The notes under the pieces are model-generated. The model searched no databases. It had not been told where the DNA came from and worked only from the letters and a program-made list of their open reading frames with translations. A stretch of DNA of 64,000 nucleotides from contig NC_133652.1 in the NCBI RefSeq assembly GCF_009905375.1, positions 22,125,339 through 22,189,338 of the forward strand, written 5' to 3'. The DNA is from Apium graveolens (lineage: Eukaryota; Streptophyta; Magnoliopsida; Apiales; Apiaceae). The stretch's first letter is position 1, and each line of letters opens with the position of its first letter. The translations under genes and the position numbers were made by a program. This document shows positions 11,447-23,619 of this stretch, piece after piece.

Positions 11447-14032
11447 ATGGCATTACCAGAAAGCAAAGCCGATAAAACTCTACAAGATGCATGGGATTAC
11501 GAAGGCCGTCCCGCAATTCGTTCCACCACCGGTGGCTGGACCGCCTCAGCTATGATTCTAGGTTCGTCACGTACAAATTTTAAAATTAAATCGATGTTTT
11601 TGTAACAAGTAACGTAGGATATTCTGTTCAATTTATCGATATATGTCACGTCGAAATATAGGAGTGGAAGCATGTGAAAGGTTGACGACACTAGGCATTG
11701 CCGTGAATTTGGTGACATACTTAACAAGCACCATGCATCTGGGCAGCGCAAGCTCCGCCAACACAGTCACCAACTTTCTTGGGACTTCCTTTATGCTCTG
11801 TTTGCTTGGCGGTTTCGTTGCTGACACTTTTCTTGGGAGGTACGTAGATAGCTAGTGACTCACTGCATATTGTTATAAAAGTTATGCTCCGTGTTTAATT
11901 TGTTCGAAGTCATTAGATTCTTTTCATTTATTTAAGTAATTTTTAAATTAATCAATAATATTTTTACTTGTATATTCTCAATGGATATTTTCAATGACAG
12001 GTACCTCACCATTGCCATTTTTGCCACAGTCCAAGGAATTGTAAGTAGAACTTTGTACTAATTTATATGAATTTACCAAATATGGGTCTGTCACTATCAT
12101 TGATATTATTTGTTTTCTATAATTAATTACTTAGGGTGTAATAATCTTGACGATCTCAACCACAATCCCAAGTCTTCATCCTCCGAAATGTGTTCCGGGT
12201 TCAGAATCATGTGAATCTGCACATGGAGTGCAACTAGTTGTTCTCTTTACAGCCCTGTACCTTACTGCACTTGGAACTGGTGGCTTGAAATCTAGTGTTT
12301 CGGGTTTCGGTTCGGATCAGTTCGACGACACAAATAAAGATGAAAAGAAAATAATGATAAGTTTTTTCAACTGGTTCTTTTTCTTCATAAGTATCGGATC
12401 ACTATTAGCTGTGTCGGTTTTTGTTTACATACAAGATAATCTCGGGAGGCGTTGGGGTTATGGCATTTGCGCTTGTGCAATAGTTTTCGGGATTCTCGTG
12501 TTTATATCAGGTACGAAAAGATACAGGTTCAAGAAACTTGTGGGCAGCCCATTAACCCAGATCGCTGCTGTCTTTGTTGGCGCATGGAGAAAGAGAAACA
12601 TGGACACACCATCTGATTTGTCCCTTCTATTCAATGTCGATGACATCGAAAATAAAGGATCCAACAAGCAGAAGCTACCGCATAGTAAACAGTTCCGGTA
12701 AGTGCTTGGTTAAATTTCTTTTAGTACATGATTAACTTACTAAAATATCACTAATCTTCGCATGACCTGCCTTCAAACATTTTGTGTCATTTAAATGGGT
12801 CATAGCAGCTTTTTCAGTAATGTAAATTTTAAATATTGTTAATTAATTAATTAATTTTATCGTACGCGCCTAAATTTTTAAATTTTATTCAAGTGATCGA
12901 ACCTTATTCATTGCTACCGACCTGAGCCATGTGATTCAAAACCAAAAAGGAATCAAAGATCACGGAGTCAAAGATGATACACATGAAGCATTATTTGTAT
13001 ATTCGCCGAATATGATGTAGTGTATTTGCATTATTAGTATATAGAATTGATTGATTGATGTAATAAAATTATTGATGATTACAATCTCAATAAATTTGGC
13101 CTGTTTTGCTACCCTCTAACAGTTACTGTGTTTTGTATTCTTGCAGGTTCTTGGATAAGGCTGCCATCATAGACACTAACAATAAAATGAAGATATCTAT
13201 TGTGGAAGATAAATGGTTTCTCTCAACTTTAACAGATGTTGAAGAAGTAAAAATGGTAATTAGAATGTTACCAATCTGGGCTACCACAATCATGTTTTGG
13301 ACAGATCATGCCCAAATGGCTACATTTTCAGTGTCACAGGCTACAACTTTGGACCGTCACATTGGTAAATCTTTCGAGATTCCTCCAGCAGCCATGACTG
13401 TTTTCTTTGTCGGTAGCACCCTCTTGACTGTCCCTGTGTACGATCGAATTATCTCCCCTATCGCCAAAAAGTTGCTAAAGAATCCACATGGCTTAAGCCC
13501 GTTACAGCGTATCGGGATTGGCCTTGCCCTCTCAATAATTGGCATGGTTGCTGCAGCGTTCACGGAAATTAAGAGATCAAACGTTGCTCGAGAACATAAA
13601 TTGGTCTACGATCATAATGCTGTGCTTCCCTTGAGTGTTTTCTGGCTAATCCCGCAGTTTCTCCTGGTAGGTGCGGGGGAGGCGTTTACATATATCGGGC
13701 AGCTAGATTTCTTTCTCAAAGAGTGTCCTAAAGGGATGAAGACAATGAGCACAGGTCTATTTTTAAGCACACTTTCACTCGGGTTTTTCTTTAGCTCCGT
13801 ATTAGTAACAATTGTTCACAAGATTACCGGAAACACAAAGCCATGGCTAGCTGATAATCTTAACCAAGGGAAGCTCTATAACTTCTATTGGCTATTGGCA
13901 ATTCTAAGCGGTTTGAATTTGGGTCTATTTTTCTTTGCTTCGAATTGGTATGTGTACAAGGACAAGAGACTTGCTGAAGAGGGAATTGAATTGGAAGAGG
14001 ACGAATCTGCTGCTGCCGCTGCTTTCCATTAA
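11447..14032 (+). CDS. NPF6.3: Nitrate transporter of the NPF (NRT1/PTR) family, NPF6.3/NRT1.1-like
   Basis: Five exons read through as one 593-aa protein: 11447-11561, 11662-11839, 12001-12040, 12135-12697 and 13147-14032; every intron is GT-AG. It is a proton-coupled MFS transporter of the plasma membrane. The start MALPESKADKTLQDAWDYEG matches the NRT1.1 N-terminus in position. The ExxER proton-coupling motif is E41-A-C-E44-R45. The threonine of YLTIAIF falls at residue 101, the site CIPK23 phosphorylates in Arabidopsis NRT1.1 to switch affinity. The nitrate-binding histidine of FWTVHAQ is kept as FWTDHAQ, near residue 353. Other family blocks are GGLKSSVSGFGSDQFDD, LPHSKQFRFLDKAAI, LQRIGIGL, GQLDFFLKECPKGMK and WYVYKDKRLAEEGIELEEDE. 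Length matches NRT1.1 (590 aa). The close paralogue NPF6.4 (NRT1.3) cannot be excluded. No break was found. Confidence 0.95.
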
Positions 14033-14240
14033 ATCTGTCAATTTACAGTTTCTAAGGGTTGTGCATTTAGCATTATTTTACAAATAAGATGGGATGAATT
14101 ATGCAGGAAGACATGCATATTTCCTGTACAACTTGATGAATCAAAAAAATTAGTAATAATTAAGCGTGCAGCATTAGTTCACTAATTCTTGAATTGGAAT
14201 TAGGGCCAACTTGATCTATTTGTCCATACCAAAATTAAGA
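14033..14240 (+). other. NPF 3' flank, probable 3' UTR
   Basis: AT-rich DNA after the stop codon with several AATAA-like words (for example near 14080 and 14155) that could serve as poly(A) signals. No single site can be chosen. Confidence 0.35.
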
Positions 14241-14615
14241 TAGCAGGAGGAAGTCCAACAATATGCGAGTAACTTTTTTATAAATATTATAAAATAATAA
14301 CTCTCAATAAGTTAAAATATGATTTTATATTTCAACTCCAACAATGATCTTTAAACTCATCCTTTATTATTATTATAGTGATAAATTTGAAAAAAATAAG
14401 AACAAAAAATGGAAGAAAGAGAGAGAAAAATTGAAGAAAGAGTGAGAAATGAATATTTTTATTAATAAAGATGATATAAGTGATGAGTAGTTGTTTCTTA
14501 AAAATAAGATATGAAGGTAATCTATTAGTAACGAATAATAAAAATGTTGTTACAGTGCAAATTGAAGCCAAATTAATTGAGTACATTTAAAAAATGTGCT
14601 GGACTTGCTCTAAAT
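14241..14615. repeat. Possible MITE with AAGTCCAACA / AAGTCCAGCA ends
   Basis: The left side has GGAGGAAGTCCAACAATATG; the right side read inward has TTAGAGCAAGTCCAGCACAT. The shared inverted core suggests a diverged MITE. I could not fix a target-site duplication. A 34-bp remnant with Stowaway-type ends (CTCC...GGACGGACGGAG) follows at about 14639-14672. Confidence 0.35.
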
Positions 14616-15142
14616 CACAATATTCTTTATAATTAATACTCCAAATTAAACGGGACGGACGGAGCATGTAAGATCTAAGTATGACCTCGAATGAGAAATG
14701 CCTTGATGCACAATTTGTGGGAATGAACAATAAAAGAAAAGGCCCATGCTTATTTATATATATTCATAGAAAACATACCTTATTCGACCGATTTCTGTCA
14801 GTGGAATTCATACGGTCTGACCTTTTTGGATTTAAATTGTTCCTAAGAAATCGGAAGGAACACACCACATTTTTATATTTTTATAATACTAATGCCAATT
14901 CATTGGTAATGTCAGACGTAGCTGAATCTTTCATGACTCAACTTTTAGCGGAGCCAAATCTTTCATTCCCTCCACTATAATTTATATGAAAGTGATAGAA
15001 TATGTATATTTTTTTAGTGCTAGGTATAGAGAATGTACAAAAAAATTGAATTAAATGATATGTCAATTCATGTGAGATGTTTTAACTGTGCCTCGTAGTA
15101 ATATAAATACAAAGACCCATTCCAATTAAAATCTAACACATA

Positions 15143-15362
15143 CTCCCTATGTCTTATTGAATTATATATATTATTTTTTGGCACGTTTTTCAATGTTAAT
15201 TTAAAAGTAGTTTCACAATATTATTTTTTCTTAATAAAAGTTTCATGTTTAAACTTTTATTCACAAAAAAAAATTACAAAAAACATTATGAAAGTATATT
15301 TTATAGAAGTCTTGAAATGCGTGCAAATATTGCACGTATAGAATTTGTTGGGACGGAGGGAG
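15143..15362. mobile_element. Stowaway MITE
   Basis: The left end is CTCCCTATGTCTTA; the right end read inward is CTCCCTCCGTCCCAACAAA. TA flanks both sides (15141-15142 and 15363-15364). 220 bp, non-coding. Confidence 0.82.
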
Positions 15363-17908
15363 TACTATTTTGTACAAAATTTTGTATTAAATTATATACA
15401 GCAAGTAATTTCATTTTTTCTTAATTATTAGCTCGAAAGGGTAAACCAACAATAAAAAAATTGATCAATAGAAAAAAAAATCAGAGCAATCATTTGCTAG
15501 AAACCATGACTGAAGGGTCAAGAGAACACATTCTGCGACTCTAGCATGGTGGATTGGTGAATCAGCACAGGCCCACAGTAAGTCCTCTAGATGATACCAC
15601 CTAAACTAATGGACCGGGCCGCAATTCATAACTACAGATTCTCCAGGTCCAACTCCCCTGCTTCGGCCTACAACAAACCTAACAATTTGATGCTACTTAT
15701 GCAGCTGGTTTGATCATAAATTATATAGGCATAAAGTCACAGGCAAAAGTTCCCCGGGCATAGTTGGCTTCAAATTTTCGTAATGATTCCGTGTGCAAGT
15801 CACGTGAACTTTTGCAATAAATCATTGTGATAATAAATTATTGCGGAAACTATTCCCTTCTTCAATTATTTTAAAATAAAAAATATAACATCCTTATATT
15901 TTATTTAAACTATGCGGTCAATATTTAATAATTTAACTATAATAAAATTAAGTATTTTATATATTTATTAAAAATATATATCACTGAATAATAAAATTAT
16001 AATTTAAATATAATAATACTTATTTCATATTTAATAATATTAGATTACTTCGAGAAACGTGTATTCGAAAAGATTTTTGATTCGTAAACTTGTGATTACT
16101 ATAAGATTATTTTGAGAAACGTGTATCCGAGAAGGTTTTTTAATTTGTAAACTCATGACACCATGAGTTTATGAATTAAAAACTATCTCGGGAATACGTT
16201 TCTCGAAATAATGTAATAGTAGGAGTATTTAAATGAGTAATATTTAATAAAAATTATTAATGTTATATTATTTAATGACATTTATTTTTACTTAATTTAT
16301 AAAATACTTTAAAAAAAATATAAATGTGAACATAGGAAGTCCACTTTGAAAATAACTTATTTATTATATTTGAAAAAACATATATTTCAAATTTAAATTT
16401 ACAAAATTCTCCATTTGAAAAAAAATTATATAGTTTATACCCCCAAGTGTTTCATTCGTGATTATAATGTGTTAAAATATTTTGATACATAATTGTAATT
16501 ATTCTTTTTAAACCGGGTTTAATATCATACATAAATTATTCTAAAATTAATATTATATATATTAAATTATCATTTTTTTTTTCTATATTTTTTTTACCAA
16601 AACAGAAGGTAAAATAAACCATATTTGTATTTAAAAAATTTTAAAAAATGATATCAAAAATTTATAAAATATCAACAAGCAGTATCAAACTATTTAATTT
16701 AATTTTTTATTTTTTTGTGACACAAACAAAAATAATGAAAAAATAATTCACTGCTTCCGCAAAAAATATTGCAGAAGCATATGTTTCCGAAATGATTCAT
16801 TGCGAAATAAGAAAAAACCTTTTATATTTGGCGCGCCACTGACACGTTGGTTGGTTGGAGAGTTTAATACTTCTTCCACAATTAATCATTGCGGAAGGAG
16901 CATTAAATGCACCCCTACCGACCTCCTTTACCAAATTTTCAAATATAAATTACTTAAAAAATTTATATAAAATTGAAAATAATATGAATTTGGTCAAAAA
17001 AATTACACTATTTATTTTCTAAAAAAATAGTACATTTTTCTTGAATTTTTTGAAAATATTTTTTATTTTTCCTTTTTTTATTACTTAATTCTAAATTTAT
17101 ATTTAAATTACTTCAGAAAATCATAAAAAATAACATAATTTTATTCAAAAAAAATTATAGTATTTATTTTCTCAAATTTTTTGTTTTCCTACATTTTTTT
17201 TGAAATTTTTTAAAATGTTTTTTTTCCTTTTTCTATTACTTAATTCGAAATTTCAAATTTAATTACTTTAAATAATCATAAAAATTGAAAATAATATAAA
17301 TTTACTTGTGGAAGGAGAAGAACAAGAAATTATCTCTGTCATTGTCTTAATCGCTAGAAATTGTCTCAATTATACCTATTTTAGAGTTTTAATCAAGTAA
17401 AAACTGCTAACTACAGAAAATAAGATTTATCAATTCTCGTTTTCCTCAACAAATCATTACGGAAAGACTTTCCATAATGAATAATTACGGAAAGATTGGT
17501 TCACTCTGAAATAAATTCCAAACAACATGATTGGAGAAGGGGACCCTAAAATTTATTTCAGATATTATTTCCGGTGTCTTCGAGGTACCAAATTATCATG
17601 TAACATAATCTCGTTATTATACATTGATTAATTCGATTCATTAGTAGGATTTTTTATAAAACATATATTTTTATTATATCTTAAAATTTTATTAAAAATC
17701 ATAAATTTTATTTTTATGGGTAGTCTTCATTATCTTTTACATACATTCGCTCTCGAATATAAGGAATTGGTTTCTTACGGAAAGATATTTTAATTATCTT
17801 GGCTAGTATGCACACCCCTTTTCTAAAAAAGTTATTAGAATACTGAAATCGATATAAATCCAGTGAATCACATGCAACTCCATCCATGCTTCAACTTTTT
17901 ATATAAAA
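15363..17908. other. AT-rich intergenic DNA with recurring TTGCGGAA / TTACGGAA words
   Basis: No coding region is recognisable. ATTGCGGAA or ATTACGGAA and their reverse complements recur near 15841, 16752, 16788, 16902, 17457, 17487 and 17776, often next to AATCATT. A hairpin at 16104-16216 is listed separately. The pattern suggests the remains of one repeat family, identity unknown. Confidence 0.4.
16046..16216. repeat. Fold-back hairpin plus an upstream direct copy
   Basis: 16104-16157 and 16162-16215 are inverted copies of each other (GAGAAACGTGTATCCGAGAA ... CTCATG / CATGAG ... TCTCGGGAATACGTTTCTC) around a 4-nt loop, with few mismatches. A third, direct copy of the same arm precedes them at about 16046-16096. 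Transcribed, this would give a stem of about 54 bp. Confidence 0.75.
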
Positions 17909-19653
17909 CTAGCATAATAACCCGTGCGAGACACGGGTCATTTTCTAGAATTTTTTTTTTACACCACACAATTATAATATTTTTAGAGCAATTCTAACAA
18001 TATCCTCTTGAGTCAAATTTTGAAAAAATGGAGATAAATTTTCTCTCCAACAAGTTTCATGTCTCCCTCTATAACATTAAAAGTTTCGAATGTTTCCTCA
18101 CTTTTAGTAGTGAATATCCCATCAACTATTATTATATTATATTTTTCTTACCCGTTATTTTATATTTAATGAATGAATATAAAAAGAGTAGTAAGTGTAC
18201 GTTTAAAACGAAACGATTAAAATTAATCTGTAAAATGTCGTTAGTATGTTTACAAATAAAAAACTAAAAATTAACATACATGTTGAATACAGAGTTGACC
18301 AAAATCTTGAATTTTATTTAAATAAACTCTATATATTGATTTATATTATTACTGAGTTCACTACTAACTTACAATTGACATACTCAATTTAAAAAGATAA
18401 AAAAATGCATAACTGATGTCAGAATGTCTTGCAATCATAATATATAATAATGTAAAATTTACATTATTATTAATATTAAAGTTGATTTTAATGAAAAATA
18501 TTAATTTTTGAAATTCAACGTATGTATCATTTATATATGGGAAAATGTTAGTTTTTTATTTACACTACCATTTAGAAAGCAAGATTAAGTTATATGTATA
18601 TGTGTGTGTTAACATGTAAATTATTGTATGTTATATATTTTAGTAAATTATGATGATTTCAATTATTTATATGCTAAATATCTGATTTATGTACATGTAT
18701 AATCATTATTAACATCTAGTGAGATAATTGATTACTTAACTAATATTCATTTATAATTATTCAAAAATTAAAATTATGTAATAAATAAATTGCTATATAT
18801 TATTAAGACTTATTATTGATATTCATGATTTTTAAGACTTATTATTGATATTCATGATTTTTTTCAAGAATTCGAAAGAAAAATAGTAATTATATCGTTA
18901 GTTAAACTGTTTTTAAGTTTCTTTCATTACGACTGTAATATTTCTTCATATAATAATTTGATAACATTTTATACTATTCTCCTAAAATTAAAAAATTTCA
19001 GTTCGATAAAGTTTTATAAATATCAGTTGAACTGATTAATTCCTTCAAATTACTGAACAATATATGTTTTTTCCTTAAATAATATAAAATCCATTGATTC
19101 AAATGCTACAATATCGTATAGATATAACTTTTATTTGAATAATTCAAAATATTAAAATAATTTAAAATATTTGTACAATATTTATCTTAATCAATGAATA
19201 TTGCTGATCTAAAAGAATTCATTTTTAAAAGCTAGTTTTTTAAAGTGAAAAATGAAAAATAAATCGATTTAGTATATTATTGTAGTTTTAGCAAATCTGG
19301 TGAGATCTCATTTCAAATTTCAAATATTCTTAAAATCTGGACAAATCCGAAAAATAATAATACGTTACTAGTGAAGTTAGTAATTTTAATATAAATAATC
19401 AATTGACTTGATCATATAAAGACCTCAAACACATGAATTTATATTAACATAAGATATTAAAAAAAATCACATTATTGGTAAGATATTCCCGCCGAGCTTG
19501 TAATTTTAATTTACTAAATGTAGTCAAATTTTGAGTATTTTTTGAACAATGGGCCAAGTTCTAAAATGCATTGACTCATTATAATTCGAGCTTATCTAAA
19601 TATGTAATATCAATATAAATTATTTGTATATAAGCGATCCTATTTTCAATATT

Positions 19654-19943
19654 TTTTTAAAAAAATTATATATGTACATTTTAATTACTTTTTATAATAA
19701 AAAATATGTTAAAAATATATGAGATATATTTTCAAACTAAAAAATGATTAATAAATAAGATAATAATCCATTTATGTACTATGCCTCATTTTATATCTGT
19801 TTTTAAAAAAAATTATATATGTACATTTTAATTACTTTTTATTATAAAAAATATGTTAAAAATATATGAGATATTTTCAAACTAAAAAATGATTAATAAT
19901 TAAGATAATAATTCATTTATGTACTATGCCTAATTTTATATAT
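19654..19943. repeat. ~147-bp tandem duplication inside Helitron B
   Basis: The segment from AAAAATTATATATGTACATT to TTATGTACTATGCCTCATTT is repeated nearly exactly, with a period of about 147 bp (19654-19799 and 19801-19943). Helitron A has a single copy. Confidence 0.75.
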
Positions 19944-20083
19944 GGAATTCAATTATTTAAAATTAATTGTGCAAATATTTAACTAACTATATTTTTTTAC
20001 GTAATTCAAGTAAGTATCTTTAAAATTAAATAAAATATTCATTTAGCACACTTACATATTATGTGTAAGATAAAAAGGAGAAT

Positions 20084-20148
20084 ATGGTGTAGTGGTAAGA
20101 AATTGTATAGTTGAATGAAATAACCTGAGTTCGATTTTCACGAAGCAC
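20084..20148 (+). other. tRNA-like relic inside Helitron B
   Basis: GGTGTAGTGGTAAGA (A-box-like) and GAGTTCGATTTTC (B-box-like) are spaced as in a tRNA gene. The same order occurs in Helitron A (3873-3936, opposite strand). The acceptor stem does not pair convincingly, so this is not called as a working tRNA. Confidence 0.45.
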
Positions 20149-20337
20149 ATCTTTTATATAAATATTAAAAACAGTGGTAATTTAGTTTTTAAATGAGACT
20201 TTTAAAAAATGGGGTAATTTAGTCTTTTAAATGAGACTTTTTAAAAATATTAAAAACATGGGTAATTTAGTATTTTTAATGAGATTTTTTAATCTCATGA
20301 AATTATATCCTTGTTGGGCTATTATATATAGAAGAGA

Positions 20338-20605
20338 TTTTGTTATATGTAAAAATTAATTTGATTTCTCTATCATTATTTTCCATAATAAAATTCAGAG
20401 ACATGACTAATTTGCGATCCATGGACATGAACCGGGACCCTAATATAACTCTGCCACGTGCATATGACTATGTGAGTGTCCCAAACTGTTTACGTAATGG
20501 TAGAGATTAGAGAGCATACATATTGCTCAAAGTTTTAATTAACGTGATTGATCGGCCCCGATATGTAAACAAATATTTAGCCACTTTGCAAAACCGTCAT
20601 CTTGT

Positions 20606-20652
<47 letters not shown>

Positions 20653-22126
20653 TTATTTTTCCCATCTATCCTCTGAAATAACAGCAATAATGCAATTAAA
20701 AAATGTGAGCGGACACAGTCAATGGTTTAAGCAATACTTAGAGTTAAGAGGTGTGAAATACACACATCCGAACAGTAAGATGTGATAATTAAAATGAGGG
20801 GCGGTAAATGATCATGCACAGATACATGCATATGGTTGTTTAGAAGAGTGTTTAAAATAAAATAATTAAAAACACCCAATCATCCATGCCACGTGAAGGA
20901 GCTCTAAATTAAGTAGATCATTATTACAAGGTATAACCAGCTGACAGGTGCGTATCAATAATACCATTACAATATTACATTGACCGAAACACATACTATA
21001 AAACTACCAAAAATATGAAGGCTGTATTACCAAATCAATATATGCAGACATGAACCCGTGTGCTTATCAATTATATATATCCATCTTTCACCAATCAAAA
21101 CCTCCAATCTCCGATAAGCTTCTCCATTTAAAAAATATACTTATTTAATTATGCCATTGTTGTGCGTACATATGTCACACGAATTGTTGTTGTCTGTGAC
21201 TATGGGCAAAAGTCTCGAATCTTTTGTGTGTAAAAATATTAAGAATTTATGAGTTCTCATTGGGAGGATAAGTGGATAAGGAGTATTTTAACTTCTCACA
21301 TCTAGAAGCTAATTTTTTTTTAAGATTTATTTATTCACGAAAAAATTATATAAATATAGGTAGATCACACTGCTTATCTGTGTTTAATTTTTTGATAGTT
21401 TAATTTTTAGTTGTTTATAAAAAATTGTTAAAAAATATAGTATAATATCTATAATAGGGAAATACGAGAAGATATTAAGAGATTGTCGGAAATAAAATAA
21501 AATATTATATAAAAATATGACTAATATGGTTTGTTTCCATTATTATCAAATATTATATTTGGTGATCAAGTTTTATAATCTATATATCCTAAACTATTTG
21601 GAATGAAAATATATAATCTTAGAGTATATTTTATCGTGATATAAAAGATAGGTTATATTCGCAAGAGTTGGTGAGTATGAGAAAAAAATATACTACGAGA
21701 GTTTGTTGTGTTTGCAGAATCTTCGAAGAGAAAAAGAATATATTATAAGAATTTGTTGTGTTTGTAGAATCTAGGAAGAGTTTGAGGATGAAATTCGATG
21801 ATAATCGACGATCTGATGATTGTTTCTTAATTTGAAACAACGACCTGATGATCGTTTCTCGATTGAAAACGATAAAACGACAACCAATAATGACGATTAT
21901 GGAATTTTACAAGAGACATGACGCAAACTAATGACATAAAAAAGAAAGAATTTAAGAAAATTTGTGAAATAGATCACCATGGTGATATCAATGACAAATA
22001 TGACGATAAGAACAAGAAGGCGCATATGAGGATAGAGATTAGACCAGAACGAAAAAAATAACGAAAAAAACATACTCTAGTGTTCTATTAAATCGGATAA
22101 TTCTAAACAACAAAACTGGTTCAAGA
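20338..22126. other. Intergenic DNA with diverged low-copy repeats
   Basis: No gene recognised. A stretch at 21425-21640 (ATATTATATTTGGTGATCAAG...TATAATCT) is related to 23096-23245 and 23612-23730. TTTGTTGTGTTTGCAGAATC and TTTGTTGTGTTTGTAGAATC occur 60 bp apart near 21700-21770. The small ORF at 21631-21840 comes from this repetitive DNA. Confidence 0.45.
20609..20650. repeat. (AT)n microsatellite
   Basis: An uninterrupted AT dinucleotide run of about 42 bp. Confidence 0.95.
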
Positions 22127-22965
22127 CAGGGGTGAGCATAAAAATCTGAAAACCGGATTATCCGAATTTCCGATCCGGTATCCGATTTTAAAAATTTGAT
22201 AATTAGGATATCCGATCCGAATAACCGGATATCCGATCAGGGTTTTTTGTATAGATTCGGATCCGGATCACATTTTTTCATAAAACCGGATATACGGATC
22301 CGATCCGGATTTTACTTTTTTTGAAAAAAACAAATTATATATATAAATATATGATAAATTATATTTATTTTAGATTTTTTTAAAAAAATCTTTAGCAACA
22401 TTATGACTGTTTCTCTCTGGGACTTTCAAAATTTCAGCTTAATATCTAATTTACTCATCATTCCTTCATTAATATCGTCAAAAAATTTGATATAAGTGTG
22501 TAATATCAATATTAACAAGTTTATATTGACCATGCTTGCAAATTTAAGATAAGTGATAGTAAAAAATAATAATTTATGTTTGACGAGTATTCTAAAAAAT
22601 AAATATGAACAAATTTAATTTAAGTATGCAATAAGAAATATGTTTATATTGATCACGTTCGCTAATTTACAATCAATATTTATATTAAATTAATTTACGT
22701 GTCACCATTTTTCCCAATTAATAATATGATGACAAAAGTATAGTTTCATGCATCATCAGTTTCAGAACTCGAATATGTATTACTTATCACGTAAATCATA
22801 TTTTTTTTTTAAATATGAAAGTTTTAAATGGATCTGGATAATCCGATTTCCGGTCCGGTTTAATCAGATATCCGAATATCTGGGAATCCGGTTAAATCGG
22901 ATCCGGATACGGAATGTAATTTTAGCGATCCGAAAAACCGGATATCCGGTTTTCCTTAAACCCTA
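22127..22965. mobile_element. hAT-like non-autonomous element, CCGGAT-rich ends
   Basis: It starts CAGGGGTGAGCA and ends in AACCCTA (TAGGGTTTAAGG read inward). The flanks are GTTCAAGA (22119-22126) and GTTCAAGT (22966-22973), an 8-bp TSD with one mismatch. Both ends carry arrays of CCGGATATCCG, GATCCGGAT and CCGATCCG. The AT-rich core at 22320-22820 shows no transposase. Confidence 0.8.
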
Positions 22966-23258
22966 GTTCAAGTAACTGATTAGAGACTTATTGAAACGGA
23001 AGATTGAAAAGGAGAAAATTAATTTGAGTGGTTAATTAAAACAGACGGTTCTATTTTATTTATTTCAACAAACTCACGATTTTGAGAGGGGCATAGTAAT
23101 ATATTACTATAATAAGAAAATATGAGTTGGTGTTAAAAGAGATTGTCACATTAAAATTAGAATATTATTTAAAATAGGGAGATATGATTTGTTTCCTTTG
23201 TTAGAGGATATTATACTTGATGATAAAGTTTTGTAATATATGTGTGTATGTGTGTGTG

Positions 23259-23611
23259 CACGGTCGGAGCTAGAATCCAGAGTTTGGGGTGGCGAAAATT
23301 TTTTCCGAGTAACTAATATATATTTTTAATTTAATATATAAAAAATAAATTAATAAATATTATTTTTAATAATTTCAATGTACAAAATATACATTAATTC
23401 GTGTATCTAAATTCATAACTATTGTAAATATCACTAATATTAGTACTAAATTTATAAAATTTATAAATTTTTTAGGGTGTGAGAATTGGAAATAATTTTC
23501 TTTTACTACTAAATATATAAATATATAATTTTTTTCATAAAATTTAATACAAATTTCACGGGAGTTTGGGGTGGCGGCCGCACCCGCCGGCCACCCCTGC
23601 CTCGGTCCCTG
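23259..23611. mobile_element. hAT-like MITE with GGGGTGGC sub-terminal words
   Basis: The left end is CACGGTCGGAGCTAG and the right end read inward is CAGGGACCGAGGCAGG. The flanks are TGTGTGTG (23251-23258) and TGTTTGTG (23612-23619), 7 of 8 matching. TTTGGGGTGGCG occurs at both ends. It is inserted in a repeat that continues on both sides. Confidence 0.7.
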
Positions 23612-23619
23612 TGTTTGTG

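Larger units (their letters stand above)
17909..20337 (-). mobile_element. Non-autonomous Helitron, copy B
   Basis: Read on the minus strand, the 5' end is TCTCTTCTATATATAATAG preceded by A. The 3' end is hairpin CCCGTG-TCTCG-CACGGG, then TTATTATGCTAG followed by T. This matches the Helitron terminal rules exactly. It is 2429 bp, with no Rep/helicase ORF. The ORF at 18028-18267 has a peptide counterpart at 5641-5832 only because the two Helitron copies are homologous in inverted orientation. Near its 5' end it has three short GGTAATTTAGT...AATGAGA repeats (20172-20292) where copy A has one. Confidence 0.88.

Noticed and set aside
14681..14980. 99-aa ORF downstream of the NPF gene
   Set aside because: No recognisable domain, no promoter or splice context, and it lies between MITE remnants. 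It looks like a chance ORF.
18028..18267. ORF with a peptide (CTFKxKRLxLI) shared with 5641-5832
   Set aside because: Similarity follows from the homologous Helitron copies in inverted orientation. Frames are short and lack a known domain.
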